NCBI GenBank assembly: GCA_965275915.1
Contig: CBDHYI010000008.1
Coordinates: forward strand, 620,001-684,000
Direction: 5' to 3'
Origin: JBDWFY01 sp965275915
GTDB taxonomy: Bacteria; Pseudomonadota; Alphaproteobacteria; Rhizobiales; Stappiaceae
DNA length: 64,000 bases
Positions 41,909-51,473 of this stretch are shown piece by piece. The notes under the pieces are model-generated. The model was given only the letters and a program-made list of their open reading frames with translations. It ran no database searches and had not been told where the DNA came from. Each line of letters starts with the position of its first letter. Position 1 is the first letter of the stretch. A program made the position numbers and the translations under genes.

Positions 41909-43498
41909 ATGCTTTTATCATCCATTCGAACAAGCCTGTTTGCGGCAGCTCTGGTTGCGGCAACATCGCTGACGGCCAGTGCAGAGGTCGTCTATCATCG
42001 CGGCAATACAGCCGATCCGGAAACGCTTGATCAGCACAAGACGTCAACAGTCTATGAATCGCATATTCTGCGCGATCTTTATGAAGGCCTGACAGCATTC
42101 AACGCCAAGGGCGAAACGGTTCCCGGCGTTGCCGAAAGCTGGAGCATTTCCGACGACGGCACGGTTTATACGTTCAAGCTGCGCGACAATGCCAAATGGT
42201 CGAACGGTGATCCGGTCACCGCCGGCGACTTTGTTTATTCGCTGCAGAGAATTATGAACCCCGAAACGGGCGCGAAATACGCAAACATTCTTTATCCAGT
42301 CAAAAACGCGCAACAAGTCAACAAGGGTGAGATGAAGCCGGAAGAGCTGGCCGTGAAGGCGGTTGACGATCTGACGCTTGAAATCACACTGGAATCGCCC
42401 ACGCCCTACTTCCTGGATCTTCTGACCCACCAGACCGGCCTGCCGGTCCATCCCGCGTCAGTCGAGGCGCATGGCTCGGACTTTGTGAAGCCGGAAAACA
42501 TTGTGACAAACGGCGCCTATGTACTGCAGGAGTTTGTGCCCAACAGCCATGTCAAGGCGGTCAAGAACCCGAACTTCCACGATGCCGCCAATGTGCAGAT
42601 CGACACGGTGATGTTCTATCCGACCGAAGATCGCGGCGCGGCTCTGCGGCGCTTCCAGGCCGGGGAACTTCATTCCAACAACGACGCGCCGACCGAACAG
42701 ATCAAGTTCATGCGCGAGAATCTCGGCGAGCAGTTCCGCGTCGCGCCTTATCTGGGCACCTACTATTATGCCCTGAACCACAATGACGAGTCGCTGGCAA
42801 AACCGGAGGTTCGTCAGGCTCTTTCGATGTCGATCGATCGCGAATTTATCGCTGAAGACATCTGGGGCGGCACGATGGTTGCGGGCTATTCCTTTGTTCC
42901 GCCGGGCATCGGCAACTATGGCGATCCCGCCTATGCCGACTATAAGGACATGTCTCCGATTGACCGGGAGGAAAAAGCCGCGGAACTTCTCAAGGCTGCC
43001 GGTTACGGTCCCGACAATCCGCTTAGACTGAAGATCAATTACAACACATCCGAGAACCACAAGAATACGGCGGTCGCAATTGCCGATATGTGGAAACCGC
43101 TTGGAGTTGAAATCACCCTCGAAAACACCGACACCAAAACCCACTATGCGATGCTGCGCGACAAGCAGGATTTTGACATCGCCCGGGCAGGCTGGATCGG
43201 TGACTATTCGGATCCGCAGAATTTCCTGTTCATGGTCGAGTCCGACAATGACGGGTTCAACTATGCCAACTACAACAACCCTGAATATGACAGTCTGATG
43301 GATCAGGCCGCAGCCGAGGTTGACCTTGAAAAGCGGGCGGATCTTCTGAAGCAGGCAGAGACCATTTTCATGCGCGATCTGCCCTTTATTCCGATGCTCT
43401 ACTATGGGTCCATGAGCATGGTGTCGGACAAGTTGTCCGGTTGGGAAGACAATCTGCAGAATGTGCATCCCACACGCTATATGAGCATTGCGCAGTAG
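41909..43498 (+). CDS. oppA: Oligopeptide ABC transporter substrate-binding protein
   Basis: This 529-residue periplasmic protein has a signal peptide (MLLSSIRTSLFAAALVAATS, cleavage near TASA-EVVYH) and the family-5 solute-binding pattern: RGNTADPETLDQHKTSTVYE, VPGVAESWSISDDGTVYTFK, LRDNAKWSNGDPVTAGDFVY and RAGWIGDYSDPQNFLFM. It resembles OppA/MppA more than dipeptide DppA. I chose the ATG at 41909, preceded by GGGAGGGGAAG. A hairpin lies between it and oppB. Confidence 0.92.
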   Translation: MLLSSIRTSLFAAALVAATSLTASAEVVYHRGNTADPETLDQHKTSTVYESHILRDLYEGLTAFNAKGETVPGVAESWSISDDGTVYTFKLRDNAKWSNGDPVTAGDFVYSLQRIMNPETGAKYANILYPVKNAQQVNKGEMKPEELAVKAVDDLTLEITLESPTPYFLDLLTHQTGLPVHPASVEAHGSDFVKPENIVTNGAYVLQEFVPNSHVKAVKNPNFHDAANVQIDTVMFYPTEDRGAALRRFQAGELHSNNDAPTEQIKFMRENLGEQFRVAPYLGTYYYALNHNDESLAKPEVRQALSMSIDREFIAEDIWGGTMVAGYSFVPPGIGNYGDPAYADYKDMSPIDREEKAAELLKAAGYGPDNPLRLKINYNTSENHKNTAVAIADMWKPLGVEITLENTDTKTHYAMLRDKQDFDIARAGWIGDYSDPQNFLFMVESDNDGFNYANYNNPEYDSLMDQAAAEVDLEKRADLLKQAETIFMRDLPFIPMLYYGSMSMVSDKLSGWEDNLQNVHPTRYMSIAQ

Positions 43499-43523
43499 CT
43501 TTTCTCTCATCAAAACGCGGCGC

Positions 43524-43555
43524 GCGTTGGACGAACTCTACGGTTCGCCCAACGC
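43524..43555 (+). terminator. Intercistronic hairpin between oppA and oppB
   Basis: The arms GCGTTGGACGAAC and GTTCGCCCAACGC pair at 12 of 13 positions around a short loop, 25 bases after the oppA stop. With no T-run it may act as partial terminator or mRNA-stabilising hairpin, keeping binding protein more abundant than the permeases, a common arrangement. Confidence 0.55.
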
Positions 43556-43722
43556 TGCCTGCGTAAGCGCGCGAGCCGTTGCGAAGCGTTGGCAACCATA
43601 GCCAATCCGTAACAATCGGGCACAAGGAGAGGGCCGCTCAGCTGATGGGGGCGTGTGGAATGGGAGTTCCCCGAAGGTAATTTCACGTTGAGTGGCCCGA
43701 GTATTTTCGGGGAGACGCGAAT

Positions 43723-44646
43723 ATGCTGCGTTATGTTCTGGGCAGACTGCTCAGCGCGATACCGACGCTGTTTCTGATCGTCACGATCTCGTTCTTTCTC
43801 ATTCGCATTGCGCCGGGCGGCCCCTTCGATCTTGAACGGCCGCTTGAAGCCAAGGTGATGGAAAATCTGAATAAGATCTATCAGCTGGATAAGCCTCTCT
43901 GGCAGCAGTATCTGCTTTATCTGAAAAGCGTCGCGCAGGGTGATTTTGGCCCCAGTTTCTATTTTCGCGACTTTTCCATTAACGAGCTGTTTGCGCAAAG
44001 CCTGCCGATCTCCATTCAGCTCGGCCTGTCGGCGCTTTTTCTGGCGCTCTGCGTGGGTACGATATTCGGCGTGATCGCGGCGCTCAGGCAGAACAGGGGC
44101 AGCGATTATGCGGTGATGGTTGCCGCGACCGCCGGCGTAACGATCCCGAACTTCGTGATCGCTCCGGTTTTGACTCTGTTCTTCGGTGTCTGGCTTGGCT
44201 GGCTGCCGGTTGGCGGCTGGAACGGCGGCGCCTGGCAGAACCAGCTTTTGCCTATTGTGACGTTAGCCTTGCCGCAGATTGCCGTTGTGGCGCGCCTGAC
44301 GCGCGGTTCGATGATCGAGGCGCTGCGGTCCAATCACGTCCGCACGGCCCGCGCTTACGGCCTTTCGGGGTTTTCCGTGGTGGTTGTGCATGCGCTCAGG
44401 GGGGCTATTTTGCCGGTTCTGTCCTATCTGGGTCCGGCTGCGGCCGCCTTGCTGACCGGGTCCGTTGTCATCGAAACGATATTCGGCATTCCGGGCATCG
44501 GCCGCTATTTCGTCCAGGGCGCTTTAAACCGCGATTACACGCTGGTGATGGGAACGGTCATCGTTATTGCCAGCTTTATTATCATCTTCAATCTTGTGGT
44601 CGACCTCCTCTATGCCGTTTTCGACCCGCGCGTCCGGTACGACTGA
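43723..44646 (+). CDS. oppB: Oligopeptide ABC transporter permease OppB
   Basis: This 307-residue permease begins MLRYVLGRLLSAIPTLFLIV, the classical OppB/DppB N-terminus, and has six hydrophobic segments and the EAA-loop region RGSMIEALRSNHVRTARAYG, followed by TGSVVIETIFGIPGIGRYF. GGAGACGCGAAT precedes the ATG. It pairs with OppC, whose gene begins 11 bases past its stop. Confidence 0.94.
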   Translation: MLRYVLGRLLSAIPTLFLIVTISFFLIRIAPGGPFDLERPLEAKVMENLNKIYQLDKPLWQQYLLYLKSVAQGDFGPSFYFRDFSINELFAQSLPISIQLGLSALFLALCVGTIFGVIAALRQNRGSDYAVMVAATAGVTIPNFVIAPVLTLFFGVWLGWLPVGGWNGGAWQNQLLPIVTLALPQIAVVARLTRGSMIEALRSNHVRTARAYGLSGFSVVVVHALRGAILPVLSYLGPAAAALLTGSVVIETIFGIPGIGRYFVQGALNRDYTLVMGTVIVIASFIIIFNLVVDLLYAVFDPRVRYD

Positions 44647-44656
44647 GGAGGGTGAC

Positions 44657-45796
44657 ATGGCAGAAACGACTTTAAATTCACAGCCGGAAGCGCCCGATTC
44701 CCCCGTCAAGGGCCGGTCGCTCTGGGACGATGCCCGGGATCGGCTGATGGCAAACAAGGCCGCGGTCGCTTCATTGATACTGCTCAGCCTTATTGCGCTG
44801 GCGTGCGTTGTCGGACCATGGGTGCTGCCGCATAATTTCGATACCGTCTATCGAAATTACGTGAAGGTGCCGGCAAGCCTCTCGGCCTATCCGCGGGAAG
44901 AACAGATCGTTCCGGCATTTGAACGCGGGCTGAGCCGTGCTCGGGTGGAGATCAGCGGCGTCGCCGTCGAGAACGGAAAAATCAGTGCCAGAATCTCCTC
45001 CAGCCGTGACATCGATCCACGCATTACCCGCTATCTGGACCGGATCGACCTGTTCACGAACGCGGCCATCTCGGATATGGCGCCGGACAAAAAGTCGGCC
45101 GTCATTTCGGCGGATGTCGATCGGCTGTACTTTTTCTTCGGCACGGATGCCAACGGACGGGACCTTCTGACCCGAACCCTGATTGCCGGGCGGGTGTCGC
45201 TGACAATCGGATTGCTGGCGACATTCGTGGCGATCACCATCGGCGTTCTCTACGGCGCTGCGTCGGGATATCTCGGCGGCAGGATCGATCTCCTGATGAT
45301 GCGCGTCGTCGACATCCTCTATTCGCTGCCCTTCATCTTTTTCGTCATCATGCTGGTGGTGTTTTTCGGGCGCAATTTTGTCCTGATGTTTATCGCCGTC
45401 GGTGCTGTGGAATGGCTCGATATGGCCAGGATCGTACGCGGGCAGACCCTGATGCTGAAAAGGCAGGAGTATGTTCAGGCCGCCGAGGCAATGGGCGTGG
45501 ACCGGATGGGTGTCCTGCGCCGCCATATCATTCCCAATACGTTGGGACAGGTGGTCATCTATATGACGCTCCTCGTGCCGCGCGTAATTCTGCTGGAGAG
45601 TTTCCTGTCTTTCCTGGGCCTTGGCGTACAGGAGCCGATGACCAGTTGGGGTGTCCTGATTTCCGAAGGCTCCCGCAATCTGCAGGGCGCCTCTTGGATG
45701 CTGACATTCCCGGCGATTTTCCTGATTTCCACCCTGTTTGCGCTCAACTTCATCGGAGACGGCCTCCGCGATGCGCTTGATCCGAAGGATCGCTGA
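44657..45796 (+). CDS. oppC: Oligopeptide ABC transporter permease OppC with long periplasmic insert
   Basis: This 379-residue permease is longer than typical OppC (about 300). After the first membrane segment (VASLILLSLIALACVVGPWV) comes an insert of about 110 residues, containing VPASLSAYPREEQIVPAF and ISGVAVENGKISARISSSRD, before the conserved FFGTDANGRDLLTRTL. The EAA loop (RGQTLMLKRQEYVQAAEAMG) and SFLSFLGLGVQEPMTSWG are present. I start it at the ATG at 44657, preceded by GAGGAGGGTGAC. Confidence 0.93.
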   Translation: MAETTLNSQPEAPDSPVKGRSLWDDARDRLMANKAAVASLILLSLIALACVVGPWVLPHNFDTVYRNYVKVPASLSAYPREEQIVPAFERGLSRARVEISGVAVENGKISARISSSRDIDPRITRYLDRIDLFTNAAISDMAPDKKSAVISADVDRLYFFFGTDANGRDLLTRTLIAGRVSLTIGLLATFVAITIGVLYGAASGYLGGRIDLLMMRVVDILYSLPFIFFVIMLVVFFGRNFVLMFIAVGAVEWLDMARIVRGQTLMLKRQEYVQAAEAMGVDRMGVLRRHIIPNTLGQVVIYMTLLVPRVILLESFLSFLGLGVQEPMTSWGVLISEGSRNLQGASWMLTFPAIFLISTLFALNFIGDGLRDALDPKDR

Positions 45797-45798
45797 CT

Positions 45799-47400
45799 AT
45801 GACGGAAAGAGATGAAAAACCGGTCCTGACGATCGACAAGCTCTTCGTCACGTTCGATACCAACCAGGGACCTGTCGAAGCGGTTAGAGGCGTCTCCATA
45901 GAGGTCCGGCGGGGAGAGACCGTGGCTGTTGTGGGTGAATCGGGGTCCGGCAAGAGCCAGACCATGATGGCGGCCATGGGTCTTTTGGCCGACAATGGGC
46001 GAACGGAGGGAGAGGCTCGGTACCGCGACCAAAATCTGGTCGGCATGTCGCAGAAGTCCCTGAACACCATTCGCGGCGGCAAGGTCACAATGATCTTTCA
46101 GGAGCCTATGACGTCGCTCGACCCGCTTTATACGATCGGGCGGCAGATCGCCGAACCCATCGTCCAGCACAGCGGCGTGAGCTGGCGCGAGGCCAAGACC
46201 AAGGCGCTTGAGCTTCTGAAGCTGGTTCAGATCCCGGACCCTGAACGGCGGATAAAAGCTTATCCGCATGAGATGTCCGGCGGGCAACGTCAACGTGTGA
46301 TGATTGCGATGGCCCTGGCCAACGATCCCGATGTTCTGATTGCCGACGAGCCGACAACGGCGCTTGATGTCACGACACAGGCGAACATTCTGGATCTTCT
46401 GGCCGATCTGCAAAAACGGCTTGGCATGGCCATTATCTTTATCACGCACGATCTTGGTATTGTCCGGCGGATTGCCGACCGGGTTTATGTGATGAAGACC
46501 GGCGATGTGGTCGAGGAAGGGGTGACATCTGAGATTTTTGAAAATCCCGGTCACCCTTACACAAAGATGTTGCTTGATGCGGAACCTGAGGGCGAAAAGT
46601 CACCCGTTGACATGAAGCAACCCATTCTGCTGCAGGGCCGCAATCTGAATGTCGAATTTCTGCTGGACAGCGGATTCCTGACCCGGAAGCACATCCTGAG
46701 AGCCGTCAACCAGGTGAATGTCACGTTGCGCGAAGGCCAGACGCTTGGCGTGGTCGGAGAGTCCGGCTCCGGGAAATCGACGCTGGGCCGGGCTCTCCTG
46801 AGGTTGCTGCCAAGCACTGGGCAGATCCGGTTCGAGGGCTCGGATCTCAGAAGCGTTGAAGGTGCAGACTTGAGGGCGCTGCGACGCGAAATGCAGCTGA
46901 TTTTCCAGGATCCGTTCGGATCGCTCAGTCCGCGCATGACGGTGGGCGAGATCATTACTGAAGGCCTTTTGGTGCATGAGCCTTCTCTTTCGGCCAAAGA
47001 GCGGGACCGGCGTGCCTGCGCGGCGCTTGAGGAAGTTGCGTTGGACCCCAACATGCGCAACCGTTATCCGCATGAATTTTCCGGCGGGCAAAGGCAGCGC
47101 ATCGCCATTGCCCGAACCATGGTGCTTAAGCCGAAACTGGTTGTACTGGATGAGCCGACATCGGCCCTTGACCGGACCATCCAAAAACAGATTGTCGAAC
47201 TTCTTCGAAGCCTTCAGTCTGCCCACGATCTGACCTATCTGTTCATCTCTCACGATCTTGCCGTGGTCAGGGCGATGTCGGACGAGGTGATGGTGATGAA
47301 ACAGGGTGCGATTGTCGAACAGGGGCAGACGAACGCTATTTTTGACGATCCACAGGAAGACTATACGCGCACGCTGATTGCGGCCGCAGGTGTCGGATAG
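45799..47400 (+). CDS. Fused OppD-OppF-type ABC ATPase
   Basis: This 533-residue protein contains two complete ATPase domains. The first (about 1-260) has GESGSGKSQTMMA, MSGGQRQRVMIAMAL and VLIADEPTTALDV. The second (about 280-533) has GESGSGKSTLGRALL, FSGGQRQRIAIARTM and LVVLDEPTSALDR. It powers the opp importer. It begins two bases past the oppC stop, completing an oppABC-(DF) operon. Confidence 0.94.
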   Translation: MTERDEKPVLTIDKLFVTFDTNQGPVEAVRGVSIEVRRGETVAVVGESGSGKSQTMMAAMGLLADNGRTEGEARYRDQNLVGMSQKSLNTIRGGKVTMIFQEPMTSLDPLYTIGRQIAEPIVQHSGVSWREAKTKALELLKLVQIPDPERRIKAYPHEMSGGQRQRVMIAMALANDPDVLIADEPTTALDVTTQANILDLLADLQKRLGMAIIFITHDLGIVRRIADRVYVMKTGDVVEEGVTSEIFENPGHPYTKMLLDAEPEGEKSPVDMKQPILLQGRNLNVEFLLDSGFLTRKHILRAVNQVNVTLREGQTLGVVGESGSGKSTLGRALLRLLPSTGQIRFEGSDLRSVEGADLRALRREMQLIFQDPFGSLSPRMTVGEIITEGLLVHEPSLSAKERDRRACAALEEVALDPNMRNRYPHEFSGGQRQRIAIARTMVLKPKLVVLDEPTSALDRTIQKQIVELLRSLQSAHDLTYLFISHDLAVVRAMSDEVMVMKQGAIVEQGQTNAIFDDPQEDYTRTLIAAAGVG

Positions 47401-47428
47401 TGAAAACGCGCAGAAGACATTCAGCGGA

Positions 47429-48442
47429 TCAACGGTTGAGTTCCGGCTGTAGATAAGTTGGATATTGTTCCGTCGAATGTTGGGAATCAACAGCCCTCTC
47501 TGCAAGCCATGCCCCCAGGAGAAAGAGGCAGAGACCGGCAGGTATATCGACCAAATGATGACCTCCATGCAGTACGGTTGCCGGTAAAATCAGAAGGTTT
47601 ACAATTAGATACACGGGAAAAAGCCAGCGGACATTGCGTGCGCAATACATCGCAATGAACGCAAGCGTGGCGTGATAAGATGGGAACGCTATAAGGCCTT
47701 TAACTTCTTTTGGAGAAATAAGTTGGGGGCCGTTTTGAGAAAGGGAAATGAGTTCCTTTCCGTATGCGGATCCAACTACAGGTCTGAAGGTTCTTTCCAG
47801 ATTGGCGTCTAGGGAGTAGATGACTGTAGTGCCGAAACTTGGGAAAAAGTACCAGAATGTGATGAGGATCGTTGCCGTAATCGCGATGAAGGCAAGCAAA
47901 ACATGCAGGTCATGAATCCTTCCGGATAGTCCCAGTACAATCAGCAACACCGCCAATTGCGGCATGGTTGAAAGATAAGCGTATTTCAGGATCGTGTTCA
48001 GAACAGGGTAGTCAACGACTAGGGCGATGGCATCGGGCCAGTGAAAGCCTACCATATCATCCATTTGTACAAGCAATTGATCGATCGGGGCGTGGGCGGT
48101 CGGCAGTAAAACATAATTTAGGACTGAAAAGTTCATCGATAGCAAAAGCATAAGGCCGGTTGTGGTTAACGCAGCCCCAATCCGGGCACTTTTCCCCGAA
48201 ATCCGATAGTACTGGCCGATCGCCAGGGTGAAGACAATGGTGCCGACGAGTATTCCGTAGCCGGCCCAATCCACCGAAATATTTCGCCGCACAATTTCAA
48301 CCAGATTGAAAGTCAGGAACGCAACAGACAGGTAGGCCGCGAATTTTTCCACCGGCCACAGATCTGGTTTTATGTTGTGTAGTGACTGCACTGTTCCGAT
48401 CTCCAAGCCGCTGCGTTGTTCGATTGAACACTCGGCCCACAC
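47429..48442 (-). CDS. PAP2-superfamily membrane phosphatase/phosphotransferase
   Basis: This 337-residue membrane protein has about eight hydrophobic segments and the C-terminal PAP2 elements AFPSYHATLAFIAMYCARN and VLHGGHHLVDIPAG, with the catalytic His residues in PSYHA and GGHHLVD. It resembles inositol-phosphoceramide synthase-like PAP2 proteins that act on lipid head groups. The frame begins at a GTG only four bases from the end of an IS5-type element, with an in-frame stop just inside the element. The true N-terminus or promoter may therefore have been lost, and a GTG 17 codons later is also possible. Confidence 0.82.
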   Translation of the reverse strand: MWAECSIEQRSGLEIGTVQSLHNIKPDLWPVEKFAAYLSVAFLTFNLVEIVRRNISVDWAGYGILVGTIVFTLAIGQYYRISGKSARIGAALTTTGLMLLLSMNFSVLNYVLLPTAHAPIDQLLVQMDDMVGFHWPDAIALVVDYPVLNTILKYAYLSTMPQLAVLLIVLGLSGRIHDLHVLLAFIAITATILITFWYFFPSFGTTVIYSLDANLERTFRPVVGSAYGKELISLSQNGPQLISPKEVKGLIAFPSYHATLAFIAMYCARNVRWLFPVYLIVNLLILPATVLHGGHHLVDIPAGLCLFLLGAWLAERAVDSQHSTEQYPTYLQPELNR

Positions 48443-48446
48443 CCTA

Positions 48447-49278
48447 GGTTACGCCCTCATAAACGAGTAGCCAAATCAGTGCTTAAATGATTCAAGCTCC
48501 GAAAGGAGTTTTTGATGGCGCGCTTTGATATGAGTGATTTTGAGTGGTCAGTGATCCAACCGCTTTTACCGACCAAGATGAGAGGTGTTCAGCGCGTTGA
48601 TGACCGGCGGGTGATCAACGGGATTTTGTGGCGTTGGCGCACAGGGGCACCCTGGGCGGATATTCCCGAACGCTACGGCTCGCATAAGACCTGCTACAAT
48701 CGATTTGTCCGTTGGCGTGAGGCTGGTGTCTGGGACCGGATATTACAAGCTGTTTCAACAGCTTATGACGGCGACATCCAGATGATTGACAGTTCCTCTG
48801 TCCGTGTTCATCAGCATGGCGCTAATGGGAACAAAAAAGGGGATCCGGTTGCATGGGACGTTCCCGAGGTGGCCTGACCAGTAAGATCCATGCTGTGGTA
48901 GATGCTTGCGGTCTGCCGATCAAACTGAGCTTGAGCGAAGGGCAAGCCTACGATGGTCATCAAGCCATGTCGCTTTTATCCGGTCTTCCCTCAAAAGCGA
49001 TTGTTTTGGCAGATCGGGCCTATGATGCCGATGCTATTCGTAACTTGATCACTGGCCAGGACGCTTTCCCAAACATCCCCTGCATGCCTCATCGCCGCCG
49101 TAGGCCAGCTTTCTCCAAATATCTCTACAAACTACGGAATATGGTTGAACGGTTCTTCAACAAACTCAAACACTTCAGAGCCGTAGCGACCAGATACGAG
49201 AAAAATCCCGAAAACTACATGGCTGGCGTTAAACTCGCTTCAGCGCGAATCTGGATCCGATTTAATGAGTCCAAGACC
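48447..49278 (+). mobile_element. IS5-family insertion sequence (IS427-group-like)
   Basis: The element is about 830 bases long. Its ends, GGTTACGCCCTCATAAA on the left and the inverse of TTTAATGAGTCCAAGACC on the right, form imperfect inverted repeats of about 18 bases, each flanked by TA. It carries one transposase in two frames and lies four bases from the PAP2 reading frame. Confidence 0.8.
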
Positions 49279-49281
49279 TAA
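48515..49281 (+). CDS. IS5-family transposase, two overlapping frames joined by -1 frameshift
   Basis: The first frame (48515-48877) begins MARFDMSDFEWSVIQPLLP and carries GILWRWRTGAPWADIPERYG and MIDSSSVRVHQHG, with the first DDE aspartate. The second frame, up to 49281, carries GRSRGGLTSKIHAVVDACGL, VLADRAYDADAIR and MVERFFNKLKHFRAVATRYE, with the remaining acidic residues. A run of six A at 48833-48838 (AACAAAAAAGGG) is a plausible -1 slippage site joining the frames, as known for this IS group. All catalytic segments look intact, so the element may be active. Confidence 0.88.
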
Positions 49282-49424
49282 GGCCGCTCTCTTAATAATT
49301 AGAAAAACAGAGGCGTATGAAACGGCAAGCAAATCGAATGTCTGGCGGTCTATTTGCTCAGGATGGTGAAAATAATATGTAACTTGAGCATTGCTTTCAG
49401 GAAAACTGTGCTAAATACATTCCT

Positions 49425-49904
49425 ATGAGATTGACGCAGCAAGCCAACTACGCGGTTCGTACGCTTATGTACTGTGCCGCACGACCGTCTGACGAGGTCA
49501 GCAAGATTCCGGAAATTGCCCGGACATACGGTATTTCGGAGACACATCTTTTCAAAGTTCTGAAGATCCTGGTCGATCATGGCTATGTCGAAACGTTGCG
49601 GGGTCGCAATGGCGGCATTCGTCTTGCCCATGCCGCCGATCGCATTTTACTCGGAGAAGTGATCCGTGCAGCCGAGGAAAACTTTAACCTTGCGGAGTGC
49701 TTCGATGCAGCGAAGCAGGAGTGCCCGTTGTTGAATTCCTGCACATTCAATCGGGTTCTGAAAGAGGCGCTGGTGGCGTTTTTTGCCGTTCTGGATCAAT
49801 ATACGATCGCTGATCTGGCTGAGGACAAGGATCGGCTGCAGGTGCTGCTGAACATGGGAGAAATGTCTCCTTCGTTTGTTTCGGCGGCGGGCAAGCCACA
49901 GTAA
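49425..49904 (+). CDS. rirA: Rrf2-family iron-responsive regulator, RirA-like
   Basis: This 159-residue regulator starts MRLTQQANYAVRTLMYCAAR and has the Rrf2 winged helix (KIPEIARTYGISETHLFKVL, VETLRGRNGGIRLAHAADRI). The three cluster cysteines lie in ECFDAAKQECPLLNSC, matching RirA, which holds a [4Fe-4S] cluster and represses iron-uptake genes when iron is sufficient. Length and sequence pattern agree with RirA of Rhizobiaceae, although NsrR-like function cannot be excluded. It stands alone between an IS and a DUF2336 gene. Confidence 0.88.
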   Translation: MRLTQQANYAVRTLMYCAARPSDEVSKIPEIARTYGISETHLFKVLKILVDHGYVETLRGRNGGIRLAHAADRILLGEVIRAAEENFNLAECFDAAKQECPLLNSCTFNRVLKEALVAFFAVLDQYTIADLAEDKDRLQVLLNMGEMSPSFVSAAGKPQ

Positions 49905-50128
49905 ATTTTCCTCATTCGGGCCATTCATTTCCGAATTTGCGTGCGGACAAAGACCTGCAGGCGATAAAATCCGAGAATACCGGCAAATATGCCAGTGTTT
50001 CAGTAAGAGATTCGTTCTTTTCAATCCGAAAAACAATTGTTTAACCATAGAACCATCGTCTCTTCATCTTAGAGAAGGTTTAAATAATTTCAGGCAAACT
50101 GTCCTAAAGTTTATCCAAGGGGCCTGAA

Positions 50129-51208
50129 ATGCTGTCTAATCTGGTGGAACTGGCACAGGAAAATTCCAGTGAAAAACGCCGCGATCTGATGGGGCAAGTG
50201 GCGGATCTGTTTGTTCAGGATTCGGAAAACCATTCCGATCGGGAATTGTCGCTGTTTGGCGAAGTCCTGATCAAATTGCTGGATCAGTCCGAACTGCCCG
50301 ATCGCGCCGATATTGCCGGCAAAGTTGCCCCAATCAAACAGACGCCGAGAGAGCTTGTCCTCAAACTGGCAGACGATGACGGGGAAGTGGCATCGCCGGT
50401 GCTGCAACACTCGCCGGTTTTGACGACGGACGATCTATTGCGGTTGGCGAAGATCAAGGGTCAGGATCATCTCCTTGCGATCTCGAAGCGAGATCAGCTT
50501 GAAGGGGTGGTGACCGATGTTCTGCTGGAACGCGGTGAGCAGCCGGTTCGGCGCTCAGTGGCCTCAAACTCCGGCGCGGAGCTGTCGACATGGGGTGCGC
50601 GGTTCCTTGTGAAACTCGCCAGCGACGACGAAATCATCCGCGATTCAATGGCCGACCGCAAAGACCTGACGCGTGAAGTCTTCGACAAGCTCGTGACCCT
50701 GCTGCCGAAAGACCGGCAGGAAAAACTCAAAAAGCTGGCTGAAGTTGACGAACAGGCCGCGACCGAACTTCTCGACAAAGCGGATCAGGTCGCCGAAGAC
50801 GACCGCCTTGAGCAACGCAAGCAGCGTCTGAACAGCAAAATCGTGCTGCAGCAGATCTCAAAAGGTGAAAAGACCGTCGATGACATCGTCACCGAGTATT
50901 GCGCCGAAGAATGGTTCATGGATCTTGCCTTCATTTTTGCGAAACTGGCCGACCTCGAAGAAAAATACGTCAAGAACGTCATGTTCAAATTCGAGTCCGA
51001 GGGCATTGCCGTTCTGTGTCGCGGGTTGGGCGTCCGTCCCGAGGGATACGCGGCAATGTGTGCCGCCCGCTGCAAACGTCTCAATCTGCCCCAGTCCATG
51101 GCCGATAAGTGGGGCAAGGATTTTGTGGAGCTGAAAAGCGAGGATGCGGAACGGACCCTGCGATTTGTCAAAGTGCGCGCGCATATGAATGACGCCAGCG
51201 CCGCCTAG
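50129..51208 (+). CDS. DUF2336-domain protein
   Basis: This 359-residue soluble, helix-rich and acidic protein shows the DUF2336 pattern of repeated helical motifs: LVLKLADDDGEVASPVLQHS, RLAKIKGQDHLLAISKRDQL and FMDLAFIFAKLADLEEKYVK. The family is common in alphaproteobacteria and has no established function. A basic/acidic coiled segment lies near residues 185-235. The stop codon TAG is part of the CTAG at which the adjacent MITE sits, so insertion has not changed the protein's end. Confidence 0.85.
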   Translation: MLSNLVELAQENSSEKRRDLMGQVADLFVQDSENHSDRELSLFGEVLIKLLDQSELPDRADIAGKVAPIKQTPRELVLKLADDDGEVASPVLQHSPVLTTDDLLRLAKIKGQDHLLAISKRDQLEGVVTDVLLERGEQPVRRSVASNSGAELSTWGARFLVKLASDDEIIRDSMADRKDLTREVFDKLVTLLPKDRQEKLKKLAEVDEQAATELLDKADQVAEDDRLEQRKQRLNSKIVLQQISKGEKTVDDIVTEYCAEEWFMDLAFIFAKLADLEEKYVKNVMFKFESEGIAVLCRGLGVRPEGYAAMCAARCKRLNLPQSMADKWGKDFVELKSEDAERTLRFVKVRAHMNDASAA

Positions 51209-51472
51209 GCTCAGGACCTATTAATTTCATCCATTCTGCGAGAGCAGATTTTGTTTTTGACAAGGCGGAAAGGCGCAGGAAACCATCCGGTTTTCAAGTC
51301 TTTGTGGGCGCAGTCAGGAACAAAATCTGCCTCGCCCTTCGGGTTTTGAAAGACGTGTCCGCCTGAAGGGAACCAGGGCTCGCAAAGGTATCCAACCTTT
51401 GCTTCTCCCCGGTTCTCTCCATTCGAATACTTCTTTCAAAACAGAATTGCATGAAATTAATAGGTCCTGAGC
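51209..51472. mobile_element. MITE with 26-bp perfect terminal repeats (including CTAG)
   Basis: CTAGGCTCAGGACCTATTAA begins the left end at 51205, and the right end (to 51476) is its exact inverse for 26 bases including TTTCAT. The 264-base body has no transposase but contains internal hairpins such as GCAAAGGT ... ACCTTTGC. CTAG at both sides may be the target duplication, as in IS5-type elements. Confidence 0.85.
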
Positions 51473-51473
51473 C

